From contig NW_027331279.1 in the NCBI RefSeq assembly GCF_022965805.1, forward strand, positions 92,107 to 156,106: 64,000 nucleotides of DNA, in the 5' to 3' direction. Origin of the DNA: Primulina eburnea. Taxonomy: Eukaryota; Streptophyta; Magnoliopsida; Lamiales; Gesneriaceae. Made by a program: the position numbers and the translations under genes. Shown here piece by piece: positions 33,024 to 44,100 of the stretch (its first letter is position 1; the number at the start of each line of letters is the position of its first letter). The notes below the pieces were generated by a model, which searched no databases, was not told the DNA's origin, and saw only the letters and a list, made by a program, of their open reading frames with translations.

Positions 33024-33400
33024 ACCCACGCCTGAAACTCAGAGTCATCCACCGACGGTAAACCCAGCAAGTCATTGATAGTTCTCGAATCATATGGGAC
33101 TCGACGTCCCCGCACAGATGCCTTATGCTCACTCCCCTCCGGAGCATTCGCATAGAATTCACGCACAACCGGAATCACCGCGGCATTCGGTTGTGCTAAA
33201 AAATTACTCCACCCTCGTCCCTCTACTAAGACGTCCGGAAAATAACGAAGAGCAGATGTAGTAAACCCTCGCTCAGGGATTGGTTTTCTATGTAGTTTAG
33301 CATGCTCAAACCGCTCCCGAGCTTTCTCATTAACAAAATTAGACGGAGTCGAACGAGAACTAGAGGCACCGTGAGTTACCTTAGACCGTTTAGGTGCCAT
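33019..33400 (-). pseudogene. Athila-like ORF2, N-terminal part
   Basis: ATG at 33400 (MAPKRSKVTHG) opens a frame of about 127 codons that reaches the TAAGT duplication and continues at 14156. Visible motifs are KARERFEHAKLHRKPIPERGF, VVREFYANAPEG and VPYDSRTINDLLGLP, which match the N-terminal half of the plant-specific Athila/Calypso second ORF. The start is chosen because the upstream in-frame extension (to 33700) has no conserved residues and overlaps the hairpin cluster. Insertion of the chromovirus after FQAWVL separates it from its second half. Biochemical role unknown. Confidence 0.75.
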
Positions 33401-33683
33401 GTCGAGATGGGAGTGCAAAGAGTCTGAAGTCGCCGGAAAATTTTTGAAGTTCGCCGGAGAAGCTCGCCGGAGTCCTTGGAAGATGACCGGAGTAGAAGAA
33501 ATTGTAGTGTAAACGCGTCCCGGTGGAGTGTAGCAACCAAGATCGAGTCTTTTCCTGAAAATATCACAAAACAAGAAGATTTGAGCTTCAAAGATGGAGG
33601 AGGCGTCGGAAATCGAGAAGGGAGGCGAGGGTTTGCGAGTGGGAAAGAAAAAAAACGCGACACAGCTTTTTAAATATGCGCGA

Positions 33684-34091
33684 CTCGCTAGGGCGGTCAA
33701 AAGTGTCCGCCCTAGCGAGTAGTTTTCGGTGACAGACTGTTTGAAAAATATGAGGGCACGCTGGGGCGGTCAAAAGTGACCGCCCTAGCGAGGAGTGTTC
33801 GCCAGAAAAACCAATTTTAAAAAAAATTCACTCGCTGGGGCGGTCAAAAGTGACCGCCCTAGCGAGGAGTGTTCGCCAGGAAAACCAATTTTTTTTACAA
33901 AAATTCACTCGCTGGGGCGGTCAAAAGTGACCGCCCTAGCGAGGAGTGTTCGCCAGGAAAACCAATTTTTAAAAAAATTCATTCGCTGGGGCGGTCAAAA
34001 GTGACCGCCCGAGCGAGGCTTTCTCGGTGGCTATGTTTTTGAAAAAAAACGACGTCTCGCTGGGGCGGTCGGTTTTGACCGCCCTAGCGAG
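33684..34091. repeat. Cluster of six GC-rich inverted repeats between Athila-like pol and ORF2
   Basis: Six 36-bp hairpins at about 33684, 33757, 33831, 33908, 33982 and 34056, spaced 73-77 bp. The arms are CTCGCTGGGGCGGTCA / TGACCGCCCTAGCGAG with loop AAAG (five copies) or GGTT (the last). Spacer text GAGTGTTCGCCAGGAAAACC also repeats, so this is a ~75-bp tandem. The arms match those in the LTRs of the same element. Confidence 0.9.
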
Positions 34092-34244
34092 ATACTCTCG
34101 AAAAAATAAATAAAAACAATGAATGCCATGCCATGCAACTACCTAAATGCAAATGATACGATGAAGGAATAAAGGAAAAAGAATAAAAAAGATAAGAAGC
34201 AGTTCTCAATTTATAGTCTAGAGCTCGACTTTTCACCCGTGTCC

Positions 34245-36041
34245 TCAACGACTGTCATGGAGCCGAGTGACTCCAATTTGTGGCTCAATTGTGCCACCAA
34301 TATAGTGCTTTAATCTTTGGGCGTTCACAGTAAACATCCCTTCCTTGCCATCATGCAACACCACTGCACCTGATGGGAACACCTCGGCTATGATGAATGG
34401 TCCTGACCATCTGGACTTCAGCTTGCCCGGAAAAAGTCGCAAGCGAGAATTGTATAACAGCACCGCCTCACCCACTTTGAACTCCCTTCTTACAATGTGT
34501 TTATCATGGGCTCGTTTGGTGCGTTCCTTGTAAGATAGTGCAAGATCATACGCTTTTCCTCGAAACTCGTCTAACTGATTCAACTGCAGCAACCGTTTTT
34601 CACCTGCAAGAGCAAAATCAAAGTTTAGTGCCTTGGTCGCCCAGTATGCTCTATGCTCTAATTCTACGGGTAGATGACATGCTTTACCAAAAAGTAACCT
34701 ATATGGTGTAGTGCCTATAGGTGTTTTAAAAGCAGTACGATAAGCCCACAAAGCATCATCTAACCGAATGGACCAGTCTTTTCTATTCACATTCACTGTC
34801 TTCTCTAGAATCCTCTTAATCTCTCGATTGGACACTTCAACTTGTCCACTAGTTTGGGGATGGTATGGAGTGGAAACTTTGTGGGTGACACCATATTTGC
34901 CCAATAGTTTATCAAAAATTTTATTGCAAAAGTGGGTGCCACCATCACTTATGATTGCACGTGGTGTACCAAATCGATTAAAAATGTGTTTCTTCAAAAA
35001 TTTTAACACCACTTGTGCATCATTCGTGGCACAAGCCTCTGCCTCTACCCATTTCGACACATACTCCACTGCCACCAAAATAAATTTCTTTGCAAAAGAA
35101 GCAGGAAAAGGACCCATAAAATAAATCCCCCACACATCAAATATTTCACACTCAATAATATTATTCAAAGGCATCTCATGACGGTTAGAAATATTACCTG
35201 TGCGTTGGCATCTATCACAATTGAGAACATACAAACGAGCATCCTTAAAAAGAGTTGGCCAATAGAAGCCACATTCAAGTACCTTAGATGCCGTCCGTAT
35301 GGGTCCAAAGTGACCACCTACCTCACGGTCATGGCAGTGGTTCAGAATTTGACTGGTTTCCTCCTCCGCTACACATCTCCTTATCATGGCATCTGCACAG
35401 ATCTTAAACAAAAATGGTTCCTCCCAAAAATAATATTTCACGTCAGAAAAGAATTTCTTTCTTTGGTGAAACGATAAATTTGGGAGAGGTGTGCCAGTGA
35501 CAAGAAAATTTGCAACATTGGCATACCAAGGGCACACATTCACCTCAAACAATTGCTCATCAGGGAACCAGTCATCTATATCAGTATCAACGCCATTAAT
35601 TCTAACATCCTCAAGCCTAGACAGATGATCAGCAACCACATTTTCTACACCCTTTTTATCTCGAATCTCGAGATCAAATTCTTGCAATAGTAAAATCCAC
35701 CTAATTAACCTAGGTTTTGCATCTTTCTTAGCAAGCAAGTATTTTAGGGCAGAATGATCTGTATACACAATCACTTTAGACAGAACAAGGTATGAATGAA
35801 ATTTCTCAAAAGCAAATACTATAGCAAGTAATTCCTTTTCAGTAGTAGCGTAATTCAATTGAGCATCATTTAACGTCTTACTTGCATAGTAGATGGTATG
35901 AAATACCTTGTTCTTCCTTTGACCTAGCACCGCACCAACAGCTGTATCACTAGCATCGCACATCACCTCAAACGGTAACTCCCAATCAGGGGCAGTCAGA
36001 ACAGGTGCTGTCACCAAGCTCTCCTTGAGTATTTCGAATGC
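34245..36041 (-). pseudogene. Athila-like pol, RNase H and integrase part
   Basis: Same frame as the upstream RT part but after an in-frame TAG at 36044-36042. The TTG at 36017 is not a true start. RNase H shows [41 protein letters not shown] and VVADHLSRL. Integrase shows a zinc region with [12 protein letters not shown] and [10 protein letters not shown], then the core: [25 protein letters not shown] and [19 protein letters not shown]. The first catalytic Asp (normally GIDFMGPFP in this family) is Tyr; the second Asp and the Glu remain. The C-terminal part ([24 protein letters not shown] and QRLKHYI) is typical of Athila, and there is no chromodomain. The frame stays open for about 590 codons, so decay is recent or light. 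Confidence 0.92.
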
Positions 36042-39000
36042 CTACAGACAAGTAGAATCAAACTTAAACTCAACATCTTTCATCAACAAGGAAGATAAAG
36101 GCTTAGCAATTTTAGAAAAATCCTTAATAAAACGCCTATAAAAACCCGCATGGCCTAGGAAACTTCTGACTCCCTTTATCGATGCAGGTGGTGGTAGATT
36201 TTTGATTACTTCCACCTTGGCCTTGTCTACCTCGATTCCATTCTCTGACACCTTGTGTCCTAACACAATCCCCTCTTGCACCATGAAATGACACTTCTCC
36301 CAATGTAACACCAAATTTCTTTCTTCACATCTAATAAGCACCAAGTTTAAATTCTCTAAACATTCATTAAATGAAGAGCCAAAAATGGAGAAATCATCCA
36401 TAAAAACTTCAAGAAAATTCTCAATCATGTCATGAAAGATAGCGGTCATGCATCTTTGAAATGTAGCAGGTGCATTGCATAGACCAAAGGGCATACGTCT
36501 AAACGCAAAAGTACCATAAGGGCAAGTGAAAGTAGTTTTCTCTTGGTCCTCAGGTGCAATTGTGATTTGATTGTATCCCGAATATCCATCCAAAAAACAG
36601 TAAAATTCATGACCGGCTAATCGTTCAATCATTTGATCAATAAATGGCAAGGGAAAGTGATCTTTACGGGTTGCATCATTTAATTTCCTATAATCCATGC
36701 ACACACGCCAACCCGTAACAGTTCTAGTGGGAATCAACTCATTTTTTTCATTGGTAATAACAGTAATCCCACCTTTTTTAGGCACACATTGTACAGGACT
36801 TACCCACGCACTATCAGAGATAGGATAGATAATACCTGCATCCAGAAGTTTGATCGTTTCAGCTTTTACTACCTCTTGCATCTTTGGATTGAGTCTCCTT
36901 TGAGGTTGTGCTAGGGGTGAGTATTTATCCTCCATCAGAATTTTGTGCATGCAGATCGAAGGACTTATCCCCTTGATGTCCGCAACTTTCCAAGCGAATG
37001 CTCCTCTATGCTCCTTAAGGACTCCTAAGAGCTTACTCTCCATATCATCTGTCAAAGAAGAGGAAATAATAACAGGCAGTTTATTATTTTCTCCTAGATA
37101 TACGTACTTGAGATGTGGAGGTAGTGGTTTGAGCTCAAAAGTAGGTGGCTCCTCTAGGCTCGACTTTTGAGGCATTAAATCTTTTCTGTCTCCCAATTCC
37201 TCTAGTCGAAGCCTCACTTGCTTTCTCCAAGGTGGAATGGCATTCAAGTGAGCTACCATCTCCATCTTTTCCTCGTCTAACTCGTCCTCCTGCTTTTCCG
37301 TAGTGAGAGTGGCCTCCAATGGCTCTTGCAATCCATCCTGCACAAAATCACAAACGAGAGAATCTAAGACATCAACACGAAAACAACTATCATTGTGCAT
37401 TGTGTGCTTGAGAGTATTAAAGACATCAAAAATAATTTCTTCTTCTCCAACTCTCAGTCTCAATTTTCCCTCGTCAACATCAATCAGTGCTTTCTCTGTA
37501 GCCAGAAATGGTCTCCCTAGGATTAAAGGCATCTCTAAATCTTCCTCCATGTCAAGTACCACAAAATCTGAAGGAAAAATAAACTTATCCACTTTCACCA
37601 AGACATCTTCGATAATCCCACGTGGATACTTGACAGATCTGTCAGCCAGCTGCAATGACATCCTAGTTGGCTTGGGTTCACCCAATCCCAGTCTCCTAAA
37701 CACAGAATAGGGCATCAAATTAATACTCGCACCAAGATCACATAGAGCTTTATGAAAATTAATATCACCAATAATGCAAGGTATAGAGAAACTCCCTGGA
37801 TCTTTTTGCTTTGGAGGCATCTTGTTTTGAACTAAAGCGGAGCAATTTTCAGTCAAGTTCACAGTCATATGATCTTCTAGCTTCCGCTTATTCGCCAAGA
37901 TATCTTTCAAGAATTTTGCATAACTTGGCATATTCAATAAAGCATCAGCAAAAGGAATGTTAATATGCAGTTTTTTGAATATCTCAAGAAATTTACCAAA
38001 TTGTGCATCTATCTTAGCTTTTTTCATTGCTGCAGGAAAAGGTGGGGGGATAACAATTTTATTCGGTGCAATAGGTGTAAATGTAGAGTTAGAAGACTTA
38101 CCTCCTTGATGTTCCACCTCATCCTCACCTTGCTTGTTTTTTTTCTCATTAGACTCAAGTGCTTTTCCACTGCGCAATTCCACCGCCTTCACATGTTCCT
38201 TCGGGTTAGTTTCCGTGTTGCTTGGCAAAGCTCCTTGCTCCCTGTTAGCAATCAACTTAGCCAATTGCCCAATTTGAGTCTCTAACCCCTTTATGGATGC
38301 ATCCTGGTTCTGAAATCTCGTCTCCGTCGCAGAAATGAATTTAGTCATCATTTGCTCTAAATTAGATTTCTCCTCCCGAGGCGGTTCTTGCTTGAACCCT
38401 TGGTGCATCCCATATGGTGGACCTCTTTGCTGGCGATTCTGGTTGTTTTGACCTCCCCATGAAAAGTTTGGGTGATTCCTCCATCCCGGATTATATGTGT
38501 TTGAATACGGGTCATTTCTTGGACGCTTCTGGAATACCACTTGTTTTACCGGTGCTCCTTCAGGCACATAGAATGGATTTCCATCTTGGCAATCTTGCAC
38601 GTCATGCTCACCTCCACACTTATCACAGAAAATTTCTTGCAGACGCATAGCCGATCCACTCGCACTCATCCCATCAATCTTTCTGTTCAAAGCCTCTAAC
38701 TGTGCTGACACTGCAGACAAATCAGTAACTTGATTAACTCCAGCACCTCGTCTCTGCCTATCAGACTGAGGCTGATAGCTACTAGCAGCCATCTCCTCTA
38801 ATAACTCATATCCTTCCTCTGCCGTCTTTCTCAGTAAGTTACCACAGGCAGCAGCATCTATCATAGTACGGTTAGAAGTAAGCAGACCGTAGTAGAAAGT
38901 TTGAACAACTAACCCAAGAGGTATCTCGTGGTGGGGACATCTCCTCAACAAGTCCTTATAGCGCTCCCATGCATCGTAAAGTGACTCTAGCTCATATTGA

Positions 39001-39043
39001 GCAAAATTAGTAATGTCGGCTCTCAGCTTCATAGTCTCGACGG
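36042..39043 (-). pseudogene. Athila-like gag C-terminus, protease and reverse transcriptase
   Basis: Open frame that takes over from the gag start after a one-base shift near 39040 and ends at TAG 36044-36042. On the sense strand: gag end (LRADITNFAQYELESLYDAW), zinc knuckle CDKCGGEHDVQDC (the short CX2CX3HX4C form of this lineage), protease LCDLGASINLMPYSV and PLILGRPFLAT, then reverse transcriptase with WVSPVQCVPKKGGITV, GWRVCMDYRKLNDATRKDHFPLP, FCFLDGYSGYNQI-like (here FYCFLDGYSGYNQI) and the active site VFMDDFSIFG. It ends in the connection domain (FYRRFIKDFSKIAKPLSSLL). The catalytic residues of protease and RT look intact. The TAG falls between RT and RNase H in an otherwise continuous frame, so it is most simply a point mutation. 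Confidence 0.92.
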
Positions 39044-39556
39044 AGGAAAGTACTTGATCAGGAATGCCTTCGCCATATCCTCCCATGTAGTGATAGACCC
39101 TACAGGCAAACAGTTTAACCACGCCTTAGCTTTATCTCTTAGTGAAAATGGAAATAAACGCAAACGAACAGCATCATCAGACACAGCATTAAACTTAAAA
39201 GTATCGCAAATTTCAAGAAAATCAGCTATATGAGAATTAGGGTCGTCAAGTGCACTTCCCCCAAATTGAACAGTGTTTTGAATCATCTGAATGATAGCTG
39301 GCTTGATCTCAAACTGGTTAGCTCGGATGACTGGTCTCACGATGCTTGGACGTGCTCCATCAAGAGACGGCTGTGCATAATCCAACATTGAAATGCGACG
39401 TGGTATCTCAACTTGTCTATTGTCACGCTGTTCATCTCCACGTTCTTGCTCGTGTCTTTCCATCTGTTCTTTGAGTCTTTGTTGCTGTCTTCGCCTGCGG
39501 AAAGTTCTTTCGATTTCAGGGTCAAATTCAAGCTCCACGTCAAGTGATCTTGGCAT
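39029..39556 (-). pseudogene. Athila-like gag N-terminus
   Basis: ATG at 39556 (MPRSLDVELEFDPEIERTFRRRRQQ) about 100 bases after the primer site. The in-frame extension to 39595 is not used, since family Gag starts at a similar short basic region. The frame runs about 175 codons through IADFLEICDTFKFNAV, RLRLFPFSLRDKAKAWLNCL and KAFLIKYFPPSR, and stops after one more codon. The expected continuation (KLRADITNF) is in the next frame, so one base is missing near 39040. Gag-Pol cannot be made from this copy without a shift. Confidence 0.9.
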
Positions 39557-39659
39557 GCACCACAAGAAAAATCTGCAACACAATGAGAGTATCAAATAAT
39601 AATGAAATAAATAATACTAAAGAATTTAAATGAAAAATAAAAAATTGTGAATCAACAGT

Positions 39660-39676
39660 CCCCGGCAACGGCGCCA
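39660..39676 (-). other. Athila-like primer binding site (tRNA-Asp)
   Basis: The minus strand TGGCGCCGTTGCCGGGG is complementary to the 3' end of plant tRNA-Asp, six bases from the LTR edge. This primer is characteristic of Athila/Tat elements. Confidence 0.9.
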
Positions 39677-39682
39677 AAAACT

Positions 39683-41162
39683 TCATCGAGCAAAACTTGC
39701 ACAGTGAATAGTCCCAAAATTTGTTTTATAAATGAAAGCTCTATTTAAAATATCGCAAGTGCACGATAGTCAAGTTATAATAAACGTAAGTGAATACGAG
39801 TATCGATCCACGAGGACTGCGTTACAATATATTTATTTTCAAGTAAATTTCTTCAGCAACGATAGATTGAGTTGGTGATTAAACTAAAGTGAATTTAATA
39901 ACTAAAATAATTAAAGTGCAAGAACAAATAATCAAGAAATCAATGATTAAATTGGATGAAAATCAAATGAGAGACGAATTTGTTGGGAATTATCAGTTCA
40001 CCTACCACTCGTGTTTAAACAATTATACTCGACTTTTACTCGTGCATTCGACGGAATTCCCTAGACTAATTAATATACTCTGTCGAGCTATATTAATACT
40101 AATCATAAACATGCAGTAATCAAGTATCCTCAATTATTTAACAGTTCACGATTGCATTACGTTCTATGGAATCCACTAGCTTTCATCCGGGTGAATTATC
40201 ACTATCGACACGTATCCAATTCCGTATATCTACTAAAATTGTAAATCCGTGGTCTATACGATTCGATCCTATTGTCAATTATTCTATCGAAATCATCAAC
40301 AACATGAGATAATCAAGGGAAGTTAGCTAGACTTCAATTGAACTAAGAAAGCACAAAAGCATAAACAAATCACTCATAAAAACGTCGCTAAATAATGTTC
40401 AACAACGAGTACGGGGTAGGATCCCCTCAAATCCCAACAAATCTAGATTTTAGCCACTAAAATTCATGTTAGAAATCAACAACAATCTAAGAAATAAAAA
40501 CTGAATAATTAAAATACTAAGGATGACGACGGATGACGGCCACGACGCTTGGAAATCCCGATGTCTTCGAAATCTCTTTGCTCCTAGCCTTCCTCCCAAG
40601 AAAAGTGACGGAAAAAATATGGTGTAAGACTGAAAAACGGCGCCCAATCTCGTGTATTAGGTTAGGTGTAGAATAGAGTCCACAAAACTTGGAAACAAAT
40701 CTTCTTTGATCTCGTCGCTCGCTAGGGCGACCACTTTTGACCGCTGGGGCGAGTGGTTCTCGAATTAAAATCCTTGGCCTTGTCTCTGGTCTCGCTCGGG
40801 AGGTCACTTTTGACCGCCCTAGCGAGAGGTTCGCGCAAATGCTCCTCGGCTGGATTAAAATTCTCGCTGGGGCGGTCACTTTTGACCGCCCTAGCGAGAC
40901 ACTCGCGCATCAACTACTCGATCAACTTAAAATGCTCGCTGGGGCGGACACTTTTGACAGCCCTAGCGAGATCTCTTCGCTGCTGTGCCAAATAAAATCC
41001 CACTTTTCGGTCCAATTCCTACAAAACAACCACAAAATACACGAGATCAGCCATATGCTAAATAATGATAGAAAAATGCTAAATTAAACTAAAACAAACT
41101 AATATGATGCATGAATGCGACTCGAAAACAACACTAAAAACACGTAAAAACGAGTCCTATCA
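39683..41162 (-). repeat. Athila-like 5' LTR
   Basis: 1480 bp, partner of 10598-12077. Its terminal bases next to the primer site read TCATCGAG instead of TGATCGAG, a single change in the otherwise conserved TG/CA end. It contains the four-hairpin cluster (about 40716-40973). Confidence 0.92.
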
Positions 41163-41167
41163 CTAAA
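41163..41167. repeat. Target site duplication CTAAA, right side of the Athila-like element
   Basis: Matches 10593-10597. Confidence 0.9.
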
Positions 41168-44100
41168 CTTGGCACAAAATTGTTGTTTTCTGCTAATTTT
41201 CATCCTCAAACGGATGGACAAACTGAAGTTGTCAATAGAACTTTGGGAACACTGTTGCGTGATATTCTTAAAAAGAACTTGGATTGACATTTATATGGAC
41301 TTTATTTTGGGGTTGCCTAGTACTAAGAAGGGGAGGGATTCTATTTTTGTTGTTGTGGATAGATTCTCTAAGATGGCACATTTTATAGCTTGTCAAAAAC
41401 CGATGATGCTTCAAACATTGCGGATTTGTTCTTTAGAGAAGTCGTTAGGTTGCATGGCAGGCCTAGGACTATTGATTTTGTTCGCCATGTTAAATTCTTG
41501 AGTTACTTTTGGAACACTTTATGGGCTAAACTTGGCACAAAATTGTTGTTTTCTACAACTTGTCATCCTCAAACGGATGGACAAACTGAAGTTGTCAATA
41601 GAACTTTGGGAACACTTTTGCGTGCTATTCTTAAAAATAACTTGGATTGACATTTCGATGGACTTTATTTTGGGGTTGCCTAGGACTAAGAAGGGGAGGG
41701 ATTCTATTTTTGTTGTTGTGGATAGATTCTCGAAGATGGCACATTTTATAGCTTGTCATAAAACCGATTATGCTTCAAACATTGCGGATTTGTTCTTTAG
41801 AGAAGTCGTTAGGTTGCATGGCATGCCTAGGACTATTGATTCTGTTCGCGATGTTAAATTCTTGAGTTACTTTTGGAAGACTTTATGAGCTAAACTTAGC
41901 ACAAAATTGTTGTTTTCTACTACTTTTCATCCTCAAACGGATGGACAAACTGAAGTTGTCAATAGAACTTTGGGAACACTTTTGCGTGCTATTCTTAAAA
42001 AGAACTTGGATTCACATTTCTATGGACTTTATTTTGGGGTTGTCTAGGACTAAGAAGGGGAGGGATTCTATTTTGGTTGTTGTGGATAGATTCTCTAAGA
42101 TGGCACATTTTATAGCTTGTCATAAAACCGATGATGCTTCAAACATTGCGGATTTGTTCTTTAGAGAAGTCGTTAGGTTGCATGGCATGCCTAGGACTGT
42201 TGATTTTGTTCGCGATTTTAAATTCTTGAGTTACTTTTGGAAGACTTTATGGGCTAAACTTGGCACAAAATTGTTGTTTTCTGCTAATTTTCATCCTCAA
42301 ACGGATGGACAAACTGAAGTTGTCAATAGAACTTTGGGAACACTTTTGCGTGATATTCTTAAAAAGAACTTGGATTGACATTTCTATGGACTTTATTTTG
42401 GGGTTGCCTAGTATTAAGAAGGGGAGGGATTCTATTTTAGTTGTTGTGAATAGATTCTCTAAGATGACACATTTTATAGCTTGTCATAAAACCGATGATG
42501 CTTCAAACATGGCGGATTTGTTCTTTAGAGAAGTCGTTAGGTTGCATGGCATGCCTAGGACTATTGTTCCTAGTCGCGATGTTAAATTCTTGAGTTACTT
42601 TTGAAAGACTTTATGGGCTAAACTTGGCACAAAATTGTTGTTTTCTACTACTTGTCATCCTCAAACGGATGGACAAACTGAAGTTATCAATAGAACTTTA
42701 GGAACACTTTTGCGTGCTATTCTTAAAAAGAACTTGGATTGACATTTCTATGGACTTTATTTAGGGGTTGCCTAGGACTAAGAAGGAGAGGGATTCTATT
42801 TTTGTTGTTTTGGATAGATTCTCTAAGATGGCACATTTTATAGCTTGTCATAAAATCGATGATGCTTCAAACATGGCGGATTTGTTCTTTAGAGAAGTCG
42901 TTAGGTTGCGTGGCAGGCCTAGGTCTATTGATTCTGTTCGCAATGTTATATTCTTGAGTTACTTTTGGAAGACTTTATGGGCTAAACTTGGCACAAAATT
43001 GTTGTTTTCTACTACTTGTCATCCTCAAACAGATGGACAAACTGAAGTTGTCAATAGAACTTTGGGAACACTTTTGCGTGCTATTCTTAAAAAGAACTTA
43101 GATTGACATTTCTATGGACTTTATTTAGGGGTTGCCTAGGACTAAGAAGGGGAGGGATTCTATTTTTGTTGTTGTGGATAGATTCTCTAAGATGGCACAT
43201 TTTATAGCTTGTCACAAAACCGATGATGCTTCAAACATTGCGGATTTGTTCTCTAGAGAATTCGTTAGGTTGCATGGTAGGCCTAGGACTATTGATTCTG
43301 TTCGCAATGTTAAATTCTTGAGTTACTTTTGGATGACTTTATGGGCTAAACTTGGCACAAAATTGTTGTTTTCTACTACTTGTCATCCTCAAACGGATGG
43401 ACAAACTGAAGTTGTCAATAGAACTTTGGGAACACCTTTGCGTGCTATTCTTAAAAAGAACTTGGATTCACATTTCTATGGACTTTTATTTTGGGTTGCC
43501 TAGGACTAAGAATGGGAGGTATTCTATTTTTGTTGTTGTGGATAGATTCTCTAAGATGGCACATTTTATAGCTTGTCATAAAATCTATGATGCTTCAAAC
43601 ATTGCGGATTTGTTCTTTAGAGAAGTCGTTAGGTTGCGTGGCAGGCCTAGGACTATTGATTCTGTTCGCAATGTTAAATTCTTGAGTTACTTTTGGAAGA
43701 CTTTATGGGCTAAACTTGGCACAAAATTGTTGTTTTCTACTACTTGTCATCCTCAAACGGAAGGACAAACTGAAGTTGTCAATAGAACTTTGGGAACACT
43801 TTTGCGTGCTATTCTTAAAAAGAACTTGGATTGACATTTCTATAAACTTTATTTAGCGGTTGCCTGGGACTAAGAAGGGGAGGGATTCTATTTTTGTTGT
43901 TGTGGATAGATTCTCTAAGATGGCACATTTTATAGCTTGTCATAAAACCGATGATGCTTCAAACATGGCGGATTTGTTCTTTAGAGAAGTCGTTAGGTTG
44001 CATGGCATGCCTAGGACTATTGTTTCTAGTCGCGATGTTAAATTCTTGAGTTACTTTTGAAAGACTCTATGGGCTAAACTTGGCACAAAATTGTTGTTTT

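Larger units (their letters stand above)
10598..41162 (-). mobile_element. Athila-like Ty3/gypsy retrotransposon with nested insertions
   Basis: A complete but nested element on the minus strand: 5' LTR 39683-41162, tRNA-Asp primer site 39660-39676, gag-pol 39556-34245, a hairpin cluster, a second ORF split by another element, a 3' untranslated stretch, polypurine tract 12078-12090 and 3' LTR 10598-12077. A perfect 5-bp target duplication CTAAA flanks it at 10593-10597 and 41163-41167, so both outer LTRs belong to one insertion into the satellite. Once the chromovirus at 14157-33018 is removed the element is about 11.7 kb, normal for Athila-type elements. Gag motifs (ITNFAQYELESLYDAWERYK), protease CDLGASINLMP and the tRNA-Asp primer are family hallmarks. 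It is inactive: gag frameshift, an in-frame stop between RT and RNase H, a lost integrase Asp, and a disrupted ORF2. Confidence 0.93.

Noticed and set aside
36042..36044. TAG between RT and RNase H as a programmed readthrough stop
   Set aside because: Position inside pol rather than at the gag-pol border, and two other lesions in the same copy, make a simple mutation more likely.
39660..39676. A tRNA-Asp gene fragment
   Set aside because: Only the 3'-terminal complement is present, at the expected distance from the LTR, so it is a primer binding site.
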